Shown: in pieces, positions 1 to 7,451 of the stretch
How positions within the stretch are numbered: position 1 is the first letter of the stretch
How the letters are laid out: every line of letters starts with the position of its first letter
From: Gammaproteobacteria bacterium UBA3067
GTDB lineage: Bacteria; Pseudomonadota; Gammaproteobacteria; Pseudomonadales; UBA3067
Length of the DNA: 13,443 nt
Reading direction: 5' to 3'
Assembly: GCA_002366835.1 (NCBI GenBank)
Contig: DFBZ01000071.1
Location: 1-13,443 of the forward strand
Made by a program: the position numbers and the translations under genes
The notes under the pieces: generated by a model
Seen by the model: only the letters and a program-made list of their open reading frames with translations
Databases searched by the model: none
What the model was told of the DNA's origin: nothing

Positions 1-1
1 G

Positions 2-1045
2 GTCCATGCCTTCCGCCCAGAAGGAATCATCTGGCCTAAGGATGAAAAAGGCGTAACGCGTTTCAAGTTGGAGCTATTAACGCAAGCGAACGGCTTATCT
101 CATGAGTCTGCCCATGATGCCTTATCCGATGTGCATGCCACCATTGACCTTGCACGTTTGATAAAGGAGAAACAACCCAAACTCTATGACTTTGCCTTTA
201 GCTTGCGTGCAAAGCGCACAGTACAAAGCCTGCTGAGCCATACGACGCCAAAACCGGTGTTGCATATTTCCTCAAAATATCCGGCAGAGCGAAATTGCCT
301 TGCTGTGGTGTTGCCAATTATGCCTCATCCGGTAAACAGCAATGGCGTGATTGTGTATGATCTCAGCGAGAACCCTGAAGCGTTACTATCTCTATCTGCC
401 GCTGATATCCACCGTCGGATTTTTACCCCCACTGCAAAATTAGAAGAAGGGGAGAGCCGCATCCCCTTAAAAACAATTCATTTGAACCGGTCACCCATCG
501 TCGCACCACTGAGTGTGTTACGCGAAGGTGATGCCGAACGTTTGGCGCTTGATCTGGCTCTTTGTAAAACCCACTATGAGCGGATTGTTGGCGCAAAGGG
601 CCTTACGGACACCCTCAGCCAAGTTTTCAGTGGGCCCCCTCTAACGGAAAACTTTGACCCAGATTTAATGATCTATAGCGGCGGTTTCTTTTCTGATACT
701 GATAAACGGCTTATCGCACAAGTTCGCCGTAGTTCACCTGAGCAGCTCGCCAACGCTTATTACTCCTTTAGTGACCCTCGTTTGGAAGAGATGCTATTTA
801 GATACCGAGCGCGTAACTTCCCTGAAAGCCTTGATGAAAACGAAAAAGAACGATGGCTGTGGCATTGCCGGGAACGCCTGACATGTCAGAGCGAAGAGGG
901 CTTTATGACACTCGAGGATTATAAGCAAAATATCGAAGAGTTACTGTGTGGGGAGGGCGCAAAATCTGACCTAGAGTCACGGGGAATTCTGGAGAACTTG
1001 AAGCAATATGGCGGCAGGCTTGAAGAGTTGATCGCTGAGGTTTAG
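2..1045 (+). CDS. sbcB: Exodeoxyribonuclease I, 3' part (5' end outside the window)
   Basis: Exonuclease I degrades single-stranded DNA 3' to 5' in the cytoplasm and acts in recombination and mismatch repair. The frame is open from base 2, so the 347 visible residues are a C-terminal fragment. Compared from memory with the 475-residue E. coli protein, about 140 N-terminal residues are missing, including the first catalytic acidic residues. The end of the DEDDh exonuclease domain is present: visible residues 36-43 read SAHDALSD, with the catalytic His (bases 113-115) and the Asp five residues later. The SH3-like domain (roughly visible residues 59-209) and the helical C-terminal domain follow, including FFSD, FRYRARNFPESLD and a final EEL..EV. 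A TTG at base 68 is not the real start, because clear homology continues upstream of it. The gene converges on the PrsT-like gene and is a housekeeping neighbour of the polysaccharide locus, not part of it. No frameshift is seen. Confidence 0.97.
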   Translation, partial: VHAFRPEGIIWPKDEKGVTRFKLELLTQANGLSHESAHDALSDVHATIDLARLIKEKQPKLYDFAFSLRAKRTVQSLLSHTTPKPVLHISSKYPAERNCLAVVLPIMPHPVNSNGVIVYDLSENPEALLSLSAADIHRRIFTPTAKLEEGESRIPLKTIHLNRSPIVAPLSVLREGDAERLALDLALCKTHYERIVGAKGLTDTLSQVFSGPPLTENFDPDLMIYSGGFFSDTDKRLIAQVRRSSPEQLANAYYSFSDPRLEEMLFRYRARNFPESLDENEKERWLWHCRERLTCQSEEGFMTLEDYKQNIEELLCGEGAKSDLESRGILENLKQYGGRLEELIAEV

Positions 1046-1055
1046 AAAGTCTCTA

Positions 1056-1099
1056 AAACACTTCCGTGTAAACCTCGTATGGTTTACACGGAAGTGTTT
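1056..1099. terminator. Perfect 19-bp hairpin between convergent genes, likely bidirectional terminator
   Basis: The arms at 1056-1074 and 1081-1099 are exact reverse complements (19 bp) around the 6-base loop TCGTAT. The hairpin starts 11 bases after the sbcB stop and lies about 70 bases beyond the stop of the opposing PrsT-like gene, the usual place for a shared terminator. The T-tract is short: GTTT then CTACT on the plus strand, and GTTTTAGAG on the minus strand. Intrinsic termination is therefore likely but not classical, and the hairpin may also protect the mRNA 3' ends. Confidence 0.75.
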
Positions 1100-1167
1100 C
1101 TACTAAACCTGAATACGAGAGGGTCCCCTTCTTCGGTAGACAGGTGTTGGAAAGCCTCTGAGAGTCA

Positions 1168-3573
1168 CTAAAGTTTCGTGATTTGCTCCATCACCGCAGC
1201 GGCCTCATCCAGCTTGCCAGCACGGGTGAGGGCTTCAGAATAGTGCTGCAATATTTCTTTGGTCTTTGGTGCTGCTTCAGCTGCTTGCTGCAATATGGGG
1301 AGTCCCTTGCTTAACTGATTGTTTTCAATAAGAATCCACCCGTAAGTGTCGGCGATGGCCGGGCTTTTAGGGGCAAGCTTGTATGCCTCTGCTGCCAGAT
1401 CTAGCGCACGAGGGTCGCCATTCTCAAAATAGATGTAAGATAAGTTGTTCAATACCAAAGGGCTGTCATTTTTAATAGAAAGTACTTTTTCATAGAGTGT
1501 GACTGCTGACTTTGTATTACTGTTTTCTTGTTCCAGCATGGCTAGTGCAATAAGCGCCGATAATTCTTCTGGCTTCTCTTCTACCCAGGCTTTTACATGT
1601 GACATAGCAGCACTAGCATCACTGAATTCATTTTTGATGCGATATATTTTCAGCGCCAGCTTGCCGTTTTTATTTGTTTTCCACAGTTGGTCGTAAGACA
1701 TAGCGGCCTTTTCAAACTGGGCGACCGATGCCCAGATATTCCCCTCTAGCTCCAAGCCAGCAGCGCGCATTTTTTCATCTGTTTGAAGGGACTTTGCCAC
1801 TTCAATAGCACCAGGAGTGTCACCTTGCTCTAGGAGTAATCCTGCTTTTAGCATATGAGCTTTTAAGTTACGGGCTTGGATACTGATCGCATGGTTTACC
1901 TGATTTAGGGCTTCTTTGGGTTGGCCCTTTTTAGCTGAGAGACCAGCTTTCAATATATGAAGGTTGCTGGATAAACGTTTAACCAACTGATGCTTTGGGC
2001 TGATTACTTCTGCCTTATCCAGATATTTTTGGGATTGGGTGACATCCCGTTTTTGAAAATAATAGGCAGCAAGTACTAGTGCTGGTGCGAGCTGGTTTTC
2101 CATGTCTATCTGAAGCTTCTCTATTTCTCCAAGTGCCCATTGATTTTGATCATTACGAGCGCCAAATTGAATAATCTGCATGAGAAGCTGAAGGTTGTTC
2201 GGTGCTGCGTTAGCCGCTGTTATTAGTTGGGCTTTTGCAGCATCAATTTTTCCGATCTTTTCGTAAAGTTTGGCCAGTCCGTTAAGTGCAGGCAGGAAAC
2301 TTTTGTTATTCTTTAGGGAGGCCTTAAAGGACTGCTCAGCCTCAGCCGTTTGGTTTTCCAACGTGAGCACGGTTCCCTTTAGCGACAGGTAGGCAGGGTT
2401 GTCAGGCGTTTCAGCTAAGCCTGCATTAATCAGTACCTGCGCTTCTTTGAGCTGTTTAAGCTTTAGCCGAGTTAAAATAAGCGCTAAGCGGGTTTTTTCA
2501 GGTATATATTCTCCATCAAGGGCAGTGCTGAGGTGCTTTTCAGCGGCTTCAAGCTCACCTTGCCTTAGTTTTGTTATACCCATTAGATAGTTAGATGGTG
2601 CGTGGGAAGGGGATAGCCTGAGAGCATTCTCCAGCTCGTCCTGCGCTTTGCCTACATCTCTATCTGATAGTGCGGTTAAGGCACCCTGGTAGCTGGATTT
2701 GAGTTGCCCTGGTCGAGACTTTGCTAATATATCTGAATACTGAATAGCCTTTTCCTGTTGACCAAGTTTATTTAACGCCAACACTAAGCCGCTTAGGACA
2801 GTGTATTTTTTGGGCGTCATAACGTCTAATTTGGTGATTTCAAGCAGGGCAAATGTGAAACTTTCTTCAGCCAAGGTGAAGTCTTGCTGTTTGAGAGCCA
2901 GCTGGCCTTTTAAAATAAGTGCTTCTACGCTCGTGGGGTCGATGTTTAGAGCCCTGCTAACATAGCCTTTAGCGGAATCCTGCTCATTCGCTTTTGCACT
3001 TAACTTGGCGAGAAATAATAGGGAATCAATGTGAGTGGGGAGGGTGTTTAGTGCTTGGTTAAAAAGGGCTTTAGCTTCATTTTCACGATCATTCATCAGT
3101 AATGAAAAGGCCTTCAGGTATGCTAGCTCCGCTTTTTCAGCACTATTTGTCGCATTAAAAGAAGATAGCCGTTTATTAAAGTCCGCCTCTGGCTCACTCA
3201 TTAGCTCAAGCCGCATTTTCTTTAGCTGCTTTTCTTTTGGTTGTTCCGCTGAAAGGGATAAACCCTTATTTAACTGTTTCAGGCTTTCGTCTAAAGAGCC
3301 AAGCTCTTCGTACATCTCCGAAAGTATGAAGTAAGCAGCTGGGTCATCGGGCTGGACTTGAAGGGCGTTCATGATTTCTATTCGTGCGGCGGACAGCTGT
3401 CCGTTTCTAATAAACGACTGCGCTTTTACCAAGTGGGCACTGGTGCCAACCGGGGTAGAAGCTTCTTTGCAACCAGTAATGGCGATGAATGAACCTAACA
3501 ACACCGAGTATAAGCACGCTCTAATAGGTTTTAACAAAACTTCTGGGGCTATCGAATTCAACGAGACTTGCAT
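1168..3573 (-). CDS. prsT: PrsT-like PEP-CTERM-system TPR-repeat lipoprotein
   Basis: The 801-residue product begins with a lipoprotein signal: a hydrophobic stretch at about residues 19-32 and the lipobox ITGC with the lipidated Cys at 35. Lys at +2 does not give the Asp inner-membrane retention signal, so an outer-membrane, periplasm-facing location is expected. The rest (about 43-801) is a chain of roughly 34-residue tetratricopeptide helices, many with A..L...G/E....A....A...P patterns, for example near LLFLAKLSAKAN, LNGLAKLYEKIGKIDAA and LNNLSYIYFENGDPRAL. The last ~100 residues (DTYGWILIENNQLSKGLPIL) are typical of the PrsT family (TIGR02917 as I recall it), which accompanies exosortase/PEP-CTERM exopolysaccharide loci. 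Those proteins usually have about 900 residues, so this one is somewhat short. TPR arrays are protein-binding scaffolds, and no enzymatic role is implied. The gene diverges from the polysaccharide operon across 286 bases, so it has its own promoter. The ATG has only a weak, distant Shine-Dalgarno (GGA), so the exact start is less certain than the identity. Confidence 0.88.
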   Translation of the reverse strand: MQVSLNSIAPEVLLKPIRACLYSVLLGSFIAITGCKEASTPVGTSAHLVKAQSFIRNGQLSAARIEIMNALQVQPDDPAAYFILSEMYEELGSLDESLKQLNKGLSLSAEQPKEKQLKKMRLELMSEPEADFNKRLSSFNATNSAEKAELAYLKAFSLLMNDRENEAKALFNQALNTLPTHIDSLLFLAKLSAKANEQDSAKGYVSRALNIDPTSVEALILKGQLALKQQDFTLAEESFTFALLEITKLDVMTPKKYTVLSGLVLALNKLGQQEKAIQYSDILAKSRPGQLKSSYQGALTALSDRDVGKAQDELENALRLSPSHAPSNYLMGITKLRQGELEAAEKHLSTALDGEYIPEKTRLALILTRLKLKQLKEAQVLINAGLAETPDNPAYLSLKGTVLTLENQTAEAEQSFKASLKNNKSFLPALNGLAKLYEKIGKIDAAKAQLITAANAAPNNLQLLMQIIQFGARNDQNQWALGEIEKLQIDMENQLAPALVLAAYYFQKRDVTQSQKYLDKAEVISPKHQLVKRLSSNLHILKAGLSAKKGQPKEALNQVNHAISIQARNLKAHMLKAGLLLEQGDTPGAIEVAKSLQTDEKMRAAGLELEGNIWASVAQFEKAAMSYDQLWKTNKNGKLALKIYRIKNEFSDASAAMSHVKAWVEEKPEELSALIALAMLEQENSNTKSAVTLYEKVLSIKNDSPLVLNNLSYIYFENGDPRALDLAAEAYKLAPKSPAIADTYGWILIENNQLSKGLPILQQAAEAAPKTKEILQHYSEALTRAGKLDEAAAVMEQITKL

Positions 3574-3768
3574 AGATCTGATTCCATTAATAAAAATGAA
3601 GCATACCTAGTTATATTCTATTTATAACCTAAGCTGCATGCTGGATTCTTAAGAGGCTTCCTTTGGTGCTTATTTGGTCAGGTTTTGTTCTGATGCAGTA
3701 AGCATTAAAAGCAACTAGACTGAACTAAAGTAGCTGGGCTGGCGGGTAAAAACAAGCTTAAGTAAACT

Positions 3769-3796
3769 GTTACAATTTTACATATAGTCATATGAT
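3769..3796 (+). promoter_or_regulatory. Candidate sigma-70 promoter for the polysaccharide operon
   Basis: GTTACA (3769-3774, 4/6 to TTGACA) and TATGAT (3791-3796, 5/6 to TATAAT) are separated by 16 bases. The start codon of the chain-length gene follows about 64 bases after the -10, which leaves an untranslated leader of roughly 55 bases. The surrounding DNA is very AT-rich, so a chance match is possible. Confidence 0.4.
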
Positions 3797-3840
3797 GTTA
3801 GTGTAAAATATCGTTTGGCCAACCGACGTAAAAACTTTCA

Positions 3841-3844
3841 GGAG
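3841..3844 (+). promoter_or_regulatory. Shine-Dalgarno GGAG with unusually long spacing
   Basis: GGAG lies 15 bases before the ATG at 3860, longer than the usual 5-10. An in-frame TAA at 3854-3856 rules out a start nearer to it, so the ATG stands. Translation of the first operon gene may be weak or controlled. Confidence 0.5.
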
Positions 3845-3859
3845 TGTTCGTACTAAAAA

Positions 3860-5392
3860 ATGTCAACAGCGGAATCAGAAGATCAGTTAGGGGTGTACAT
3901 TCAGCTTGCAAAGGCTGCGGCTCGAGAGGTGGTTTTAAACAAGGGCAAGGCTTCCATTTTATGGGGTTTTGTAACTCTGGGGGTATTGGTTGCTGGGCTT
4001 TACGCCCCTAAAACCTATGAGAGCAGCAGTACCCTCTATGTCAATCAACAGAGCATTATCACGCCCCTCTTGGCGGGGCAAGCGGCTGTTACAAAAGTAC
4101 AAAACCACTCTAGAGTGGTGAGAGAGACTGTGCAGTCACCCACGATAATGCGGGAAGTCGCAACGCAGGTGGGGCTGCTAAAGGGTAGTGAGGATGAAGC
4201 AAAGGTGGAGCGAGTCATCGATGGGCTAAGGGAGGCTATACAGATCAAAGCTATAGGCCCCAGCTATATCAGTCTTAGCTATAGGAGCTCATCTTCAGAA
4301 CAGGCTTTTCATGTTGTCACGTCCGTGACTGACTCGTTTATTAATCATGTCAATTCGAATAAAAAGCGAGAAAGTCGCTCAGCCTATGAGTTTATCGAAA
4401 AACAAGTTAAATCTTATAAAACCCAACTGGTTGCTGCAGAGGTTGCACTCAAAGAATTCAAGGAACAGAATACCGACGGTTCCGAAAGCTCCGTCCGCTC
4501 CAGGATTCAATCATACCGAGATCAAGTTGAAAATATCCAGTTAGACATAGATGAACGGAAGGTTAAAATAATTTCCCTGGAGAAAGAGCTCAAGGGGGAA
4601 AAGAGGGTGCTCATTCGACAACAAAAAACAGATGTATACCGCAATAGAATGGCGCAATTGGCGCGGCAAAAAGAGGATCTTCTCCTAACGGTAACCGAAA
4701 GCCACCCTGATGTAGTAGATTTAGATTTTCAAATATCCGCTTTGAGTGAGAGTATAAAAAGTGTTGTTTCTAGCTCAGAAAAAAGCACAGATAGCGATAA
4801 AGAGTTAAACCCCGTGTTTGGAGCCTTGCGGCAAAGTTTATCGGCTGAAAAGGTTGAATTGAGCAGCAGCAAAAGGCGCCTGACAGTAACTAGGGGCTTG
4901 CTGAAAAAAGAAGAGGAGAAACTATCACGAGTTGTTGCATATGGCGCTGAGTTTTCAGAGCTAAACCGTGATTACGGTGTCACCAAGCATATTTATGAAG
5001 ATATGTTGGCAAGAAAAGAAAAAGCCAGGTTGTCGATGGTGCTGGATATTGAAGAGCAAGGTGTGAACTACAGTATTCAGGAACCCGCTCTTTTTCCTCA
5101 AACTCCTAAAGGCATAAGGTTCCTCTATTTTGTAATAGGAGCTCCGTTTGTTGGTTTGTTGGTGCTTGCTGCATTAATGTTTGCATACGTTGTCGTAGAC
5201 CCAAGGGTGCGCATTGTTGAAAAACTAGAAGAAGCCTTCGACATACCGGTTATTGCAACAATACCTCATGTTTATACCCCCCTCGCAACAAGAATATTTA
5301 GAAAAGATATGATTTTGATTGTTGTATTTATTTTTATTATCAGCTTAGCCTATGCCTCAGTCATTGCACTTAGATATCTTGGTTATGTGTAA
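3860..5392 (+). CDS. Polysaccharide chain-length determinant (Wzz/GNVR type, PEP-CTERM-locus-like)
   Basis: The 510-residue product is an inner-membrane polysaccharide co-polymerase that would set polymer length and contact the Wzy-type polymerase and export machinery. It has an N-terminal cytoplasmic stretch, TM1 at about 32-50 (ILWGFVTLGVLVAGLY), a Wzz domain with the early ESSSTLYV element (54-61), and a long periplasmic coiled coil at about 175-275 and 320-370. The GumC-like element SHPDVVDLDFQISAL is at 281-295. A GNVR-type segment precedes the proline-rich PALFPQTPKG (409-418), which leads into TM2 at 421-446. After TM2, FDIPVIATIPHV (460-471) resembles the linker that precedes the kinase domain in fused Wzc/BY-kinase proteins. 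A third hydrophobic segment at about 484-506 ends the protein. No kinase domain is fused; the next gene, 2 bases downstream, supplies the kinase-like partner. Length and architecture match the PEP-CTERM-locus chain-length family (TIGR03007 as I recall it), but the exact subfamily is not certain. Confidence 0.88.
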   Translation: MSTAESEDQLGVYIQLAKAAAREVVLNKGKASILWGFVTLGVLVAGLYAPKTYESSSTLYVNQQSIITPLLAGQAAVTKVQNHSRVVRETVQSPTIMREVATQVGLLKGSEDEAKVERVIDGLREAIQIKAIGPSYISLSYRSSSSEQAFHVVTSVTDSFINHVNSNKKRESRSAYEFIEKQVKSYKTQLVAAEVALKEFKEQNTDGSESSVRSRIQSYRDQVENIQLDIDERKVKIISLEKELKGEKRVLIRQQKTDVYRNRMAQLARQKEDLLLTVTESHPDVVDLDFQISALSESIKSVVSSSEKSTDSDKELNPVFGALRQSLSAEKVELSSSKRRLTVTRGLLKKEEEKLSRVVAYGAEFSELNRDYGVTKHIYEDMLARKEKARLSMVLDIEEQGVNYSIQEPALFPQTPKGIRFLYFVIGAPFVGLLVLAALMFAYVVVDPRVRIVEKLEEAFDIPVIATIPHVYTPLATRIFRKDMILIVVFIFIISLAYASVIALRYLGYV

Positions 5393-5394
5393 CC

Positions 5395-6150
5395 ATGGAA
5401 ACTAACGGTGATAAATCGAAAATGAAGGATGAAAATATTGTGCACCTGGGTCGCGAAACATCGGCTGTGCGAATCAAGAACATTCGTTCGATGGCACAAG
5501 TACGTACGTTTACTGAAGCAGAGCTGCAGAAACGGAAGATTGTTTATGCAGGCATGCCTGACAAAAAGCTCCTCAATATATACCGCGATATTAGAACAAA
5601 ATTAGTTAGAAAATCATCGGGTAAAAACTTTGTACTGCTGGTCAGCTCGGTGTGCGACGGTGGCGGTGCCAGTTTTAATGCACTTAATATTGCTGCGGCA
5701 TTTTCTCTGGATGAAGCAAAAACATCGATGCTTCTCGATTGTAATTTACATAACTCTTCTTTCTCCGATCTTGTTGGGATGGATGTAGAAGCAGGCCTTA
5801 CTGATTACCTCGTTGATGACGAAATCGATGCAGAAGATGTGATTTATGCGTCGGGTGTGCCCCGAGTCAGAGTGGTTCCGGCTGGCACCTACACAGAGAG
5901 TGGCGCAGAATATTTCTCTTCGCTTCGAATGGCACAGTTTATTGAGTCGATTAAATCAAGATATCCAGACAGGTTTATTGTAATTGATGCACCAGCCCTG
6001 ACAAATAGCGCCGAGGCTCGCATTTTGGCGGAGCTAAGTGACTATGTGTTGATGGTGGTTCCACGGGGGATGGTCACTCAACAGCAAATAAAAAAATCTC
6101 GTGAAGCGGTTGATAGAGAAAAACTGATAGGCTTTATCTTCAATAATTAA
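5395..6150 (+). CDS. BY-kinase-like ATPase with degenerate Walker A, probable pseudokinase
   Basis: This 251-residue cytoplasmic P-loop protein has the layout of bacterial tyrosine autokinases (CpsD/CapB, Wzc C-terminal domain) that regulate chain-length proteins. It aligns without gaps to the family over SSVCDGGGASFNALNIA (84-100). The Walker A should read GEGKT/S, and here it reads GGGAS: Ala92 (bases 5668-5670) replaces the nucleotide-binding Lys. Walker A' (LLDCNL, 113-118, Asp115) and Walker B (FIVIDAP, 194-200, Asp198) are kept. The C terminus (EKLIGFIFNN) has no tyrosine cluster for autophosphorylation. I infer a regulatory pseudokinase or a protein using nucleotide differently, rather than an active tyrosine kinase. 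The 2-base gap from the chain-length gene, with no clear Shine-Dalgarno, suggests translational coupling. An in-frame ATG at 5422 (residue 10) is an alternative start. Family membership is secure; activity is not. Confidence 0.88.
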   Translation: METNGDKSKMKDENIVHLGRETSAVRIKNIRSMAQVRTFTEAELQKRKIVYAGMPDKKLLNIYRDIRTKLVRKSSGKNFVLLVSSVCDGGGASFNALNIAAAFSLDEAKTSMLLDCNLHNSSFSDLVGMDVEAGLTDYLVDDEIDAEDVIYASGVPRVRVVPAGTYTESGAEYFSSLRMAQFIESIKSRYPDRFIVIDAPALTNSAEARILAELSDYVLMVVPRGMVTQQQIKKSREAVDREKLIGFIFNN

Positions 6151-6170
6151 TCCTGAAGTACCTTTTAACT

Positions 6171-6174
6171 GGAG
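6171..6174 (+). promoter_or_regulatory. Shine-Dalgarno GGAG that selects ATG 6184
   Basis: GGAG is 9 bases from ATG 6184 but only 3 bases from the in-frame TTG at 6178. The ATG is therefore the likely start, and it puts the basic residues Lys3 and Arg4 directly before the hydrophobic signal. Confidence 0.75.
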
Positions 6175-6183
6175 TAATTGGCG

Positions 6184-7437
6184 ATGATAAAACGCCTGGT
6201 GAATGTCTTTCTTCTTATTATGCCTGCCGTGACATATTCTTTCGATTGGGGGGCATCTGTTTCTTCCGGTCTTAAATATACGTCCAATGCCTTTTTAGAT
6301 GAGAGCGCCTCAGTCTCTGAAATACAGCGTGATGTTAGTTTGTCTACAAATGTTAAGCATCAATCCAAAGCATCATCTATCGGTGGTAACTACCAAGTTA
6401 ATCGTAACTATTACCCTGATAGTTTTGCCACTGATACAACAGTGCAGGGCAGGTCAGATGTGAGTGTTGCCATATTGCCAGGAAATCTAACCTGGATGGC
6501 CAGCCATCTGCGCGTGGACACACTTCGTGATTTTAACAGTAACGACACGCCCGCTAACCGAGCAATACGGGAAAATTTTCAAACGGGCCCAGTACTCTCT
6601 CTAAGATTGACGCCGACAGACACTTTTCACTCAGGCTATACAAGAAGCTGGACCAGTACTGAATTTGATCCTGATAGAGACAACGAAACAGACACTGCGT
6701 CGATTAGTTACAATCGCGCATTGAATGCACTGACGAATGTCTCACTATCAATGAGTCAATCGGAAATTTCCTTTGACAGGGCGCTGGGTTATGAAAGTAG
6801 CAGTCAGTCAATTTCACTAGATAGAAAAATAAAAGACGGCAATATTTCAATCCTCGTTGGCAATAATGAAGTTGATCAGTTTTTGACTAAGACGAAGTCG
6901 CCATTGATAACAATAGACATGGCGAAAAGCCTGTTGGATGCCAGCTTTAGTTTAGGCTATTCAAAAATGCTTACCCATACAAGCCTTGATATTTCCGATT
7001 TAGGTCAGGACGTATCGAATTTTGGTCTTATTGATGTGGCTGAAGTTATCGAAAGAGAAACCTTTCGAGGCGGGTTTTCGAAAGAAATAAGCGATGGACT
7101 AAGTGCGAGTTTAAATGCTTATACAGATACCTCTACTTCACAAACTACAAGCCTTTCATTTGACCGAAAAGGAGTGACAGCTCGGGGAGAGTATCTACGG
7201 CCACTTTCGCAGTCCTCCACTGCAACAACAAGCTATGTTCTTAATTATCTTGAAAGCGGGCAGAGCGGCCTTCTAGACGAGTCTACAATACACAGCTTTA
7301 GTGTAAGCTATAAAAACTCAATTACTCAAGACCTTTCCTTGGATGCAACTGCAAACTATTCCACCAGAAGTGGGTCTAGGGATAGTGATTTTGACCATTC
7401 CAGTATAAGCATCCGAATGTTATATGTCTTCCGCTAG
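6184..7437 (+). CDS. PEP-CTERM-associated outer-membrane beta-barrel protein
   Basis: The 417-residue product has a signal peptide (MIKRLVNVFLLIMPAVTYS, cleavage probably before FDW) followed by alternating polar/hydrophobic strands rich in Ser, Thr, Asp and aromatics, with no internal hydrophobic helix. This is the pattern of an outer-membrane beta barrel. The final strand (SISIRMLYVFR) is amphipathic with Phe next to last, like an outer-membrane insertion signal displaced by one residue. The early GLKYTSNAFLDE and the mid-protein TPANRAIRENFQTGPVLSL resemble a conserved outer-membrane family in PEP-CTERM/exosortase polysaccharide loci (TIGR03016 as I recall it). Its role there is not established; secretion or anchoring of the polymer is inferred from its place after the chain-length pair. 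An in-frame TTG at 6178 would add two residues and is less likely. The gene starts 33 bases after the kinase-like gene. No frameshift or truncation is seen. Confidence 0.75.
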   Translation: MIKRLVNVFLLIMPAVTYSFDWGASVSSGLKYTSNAFLDESASVSEIQRDVSLSTNVKHQSKASSIGGNYQVNRNYYPDSFATDTTVQGRSDVSVAILPGNLTWMASHLRVDTLRDFNSNDTPANRAIRENFQTGPVLSLRLTPTDTFHSGYTRSWTSTEFDPDRDNETDTASISYNRALNALTNVSLSMSQSEISFDRALGYESSSQSISLDRKIKDGNISILVGNNEVDQFLTKTKSPLITIDMAKSLLDASFSLGYSKMLTHTSLDISDLGQDVSNFGLIDVAEVIERETFRGGFSKEISDGLSASLNAYTDTSTSQTTSLSFDRKGVTARGEYLRPLSQSSTATTSYVLNYLESGQSGLLDESTIHSFSVSYKNSITQDLSLDATANYSTRSGSRDSDFDHSSISIRMLYVFR

Positions 7438-7451
7438 CTTCTTGGTCATTG

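Larger units (their letters stand above)
3574..3859. other. Divergent intergenic regulatory region between prsT-like gene and polysaccharide operon
   Basis: This 286-base AT-rich region must hold the promoters for both the leftward PrsT-like gene and the rightward operon. I see a reasonable sigma-70 promoter facing right, but none I trust facing left; TATAAA- and TATAAC-like boxes on the minus strand lack a good -35. Two 8-bp palindromes lie near the rightward promoter: TCATATGA at 3788-3795, overlapping its -10, and TTGGCCAA at 3815-3822. Either could be a regulator half-site, but they are too short to support an operator call. No ORF of note was seen. Confidence 0.6.

Noticed and set aside
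1499..3610. Plus-strand reading frames at 1499-1696, 2399-2590, 3035-3334 and 3371-3610
   Set aside because: They lie opposite the long TPR gene, with Ser/Phe/Ala-rich translations typical of antisense shadow frames and no recognisable motif.
3600..3660. Minus-strand TATAAA/TATAAC boxes as a promoter for the prsT-like gene
   Set aside because: No -35 element with acceptable spacing was found, and the region is AT-rich. A promoter must exist here, but I cannot place it.
3741..3757. Possible sigma-54 promoter (GG...GC) in the divergent region, expected if PrsK/PrsR-type control applied
   Set aside because: The only GG-N10-GC pair (3744-3745 and 3756-3757) has AAGC instead of TTGC at -12 and GCGG instead of TTGG/CTGG at -24. 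The better TGGC at 3740-3743 has the wrong spacing.
4045..4544. Frames at 4045-4248 (minus) and 4347-4544 (plus) inside the chain-length gene
   Set aside because: Both are contained in a convincing 510-residue coding region and show no family features.
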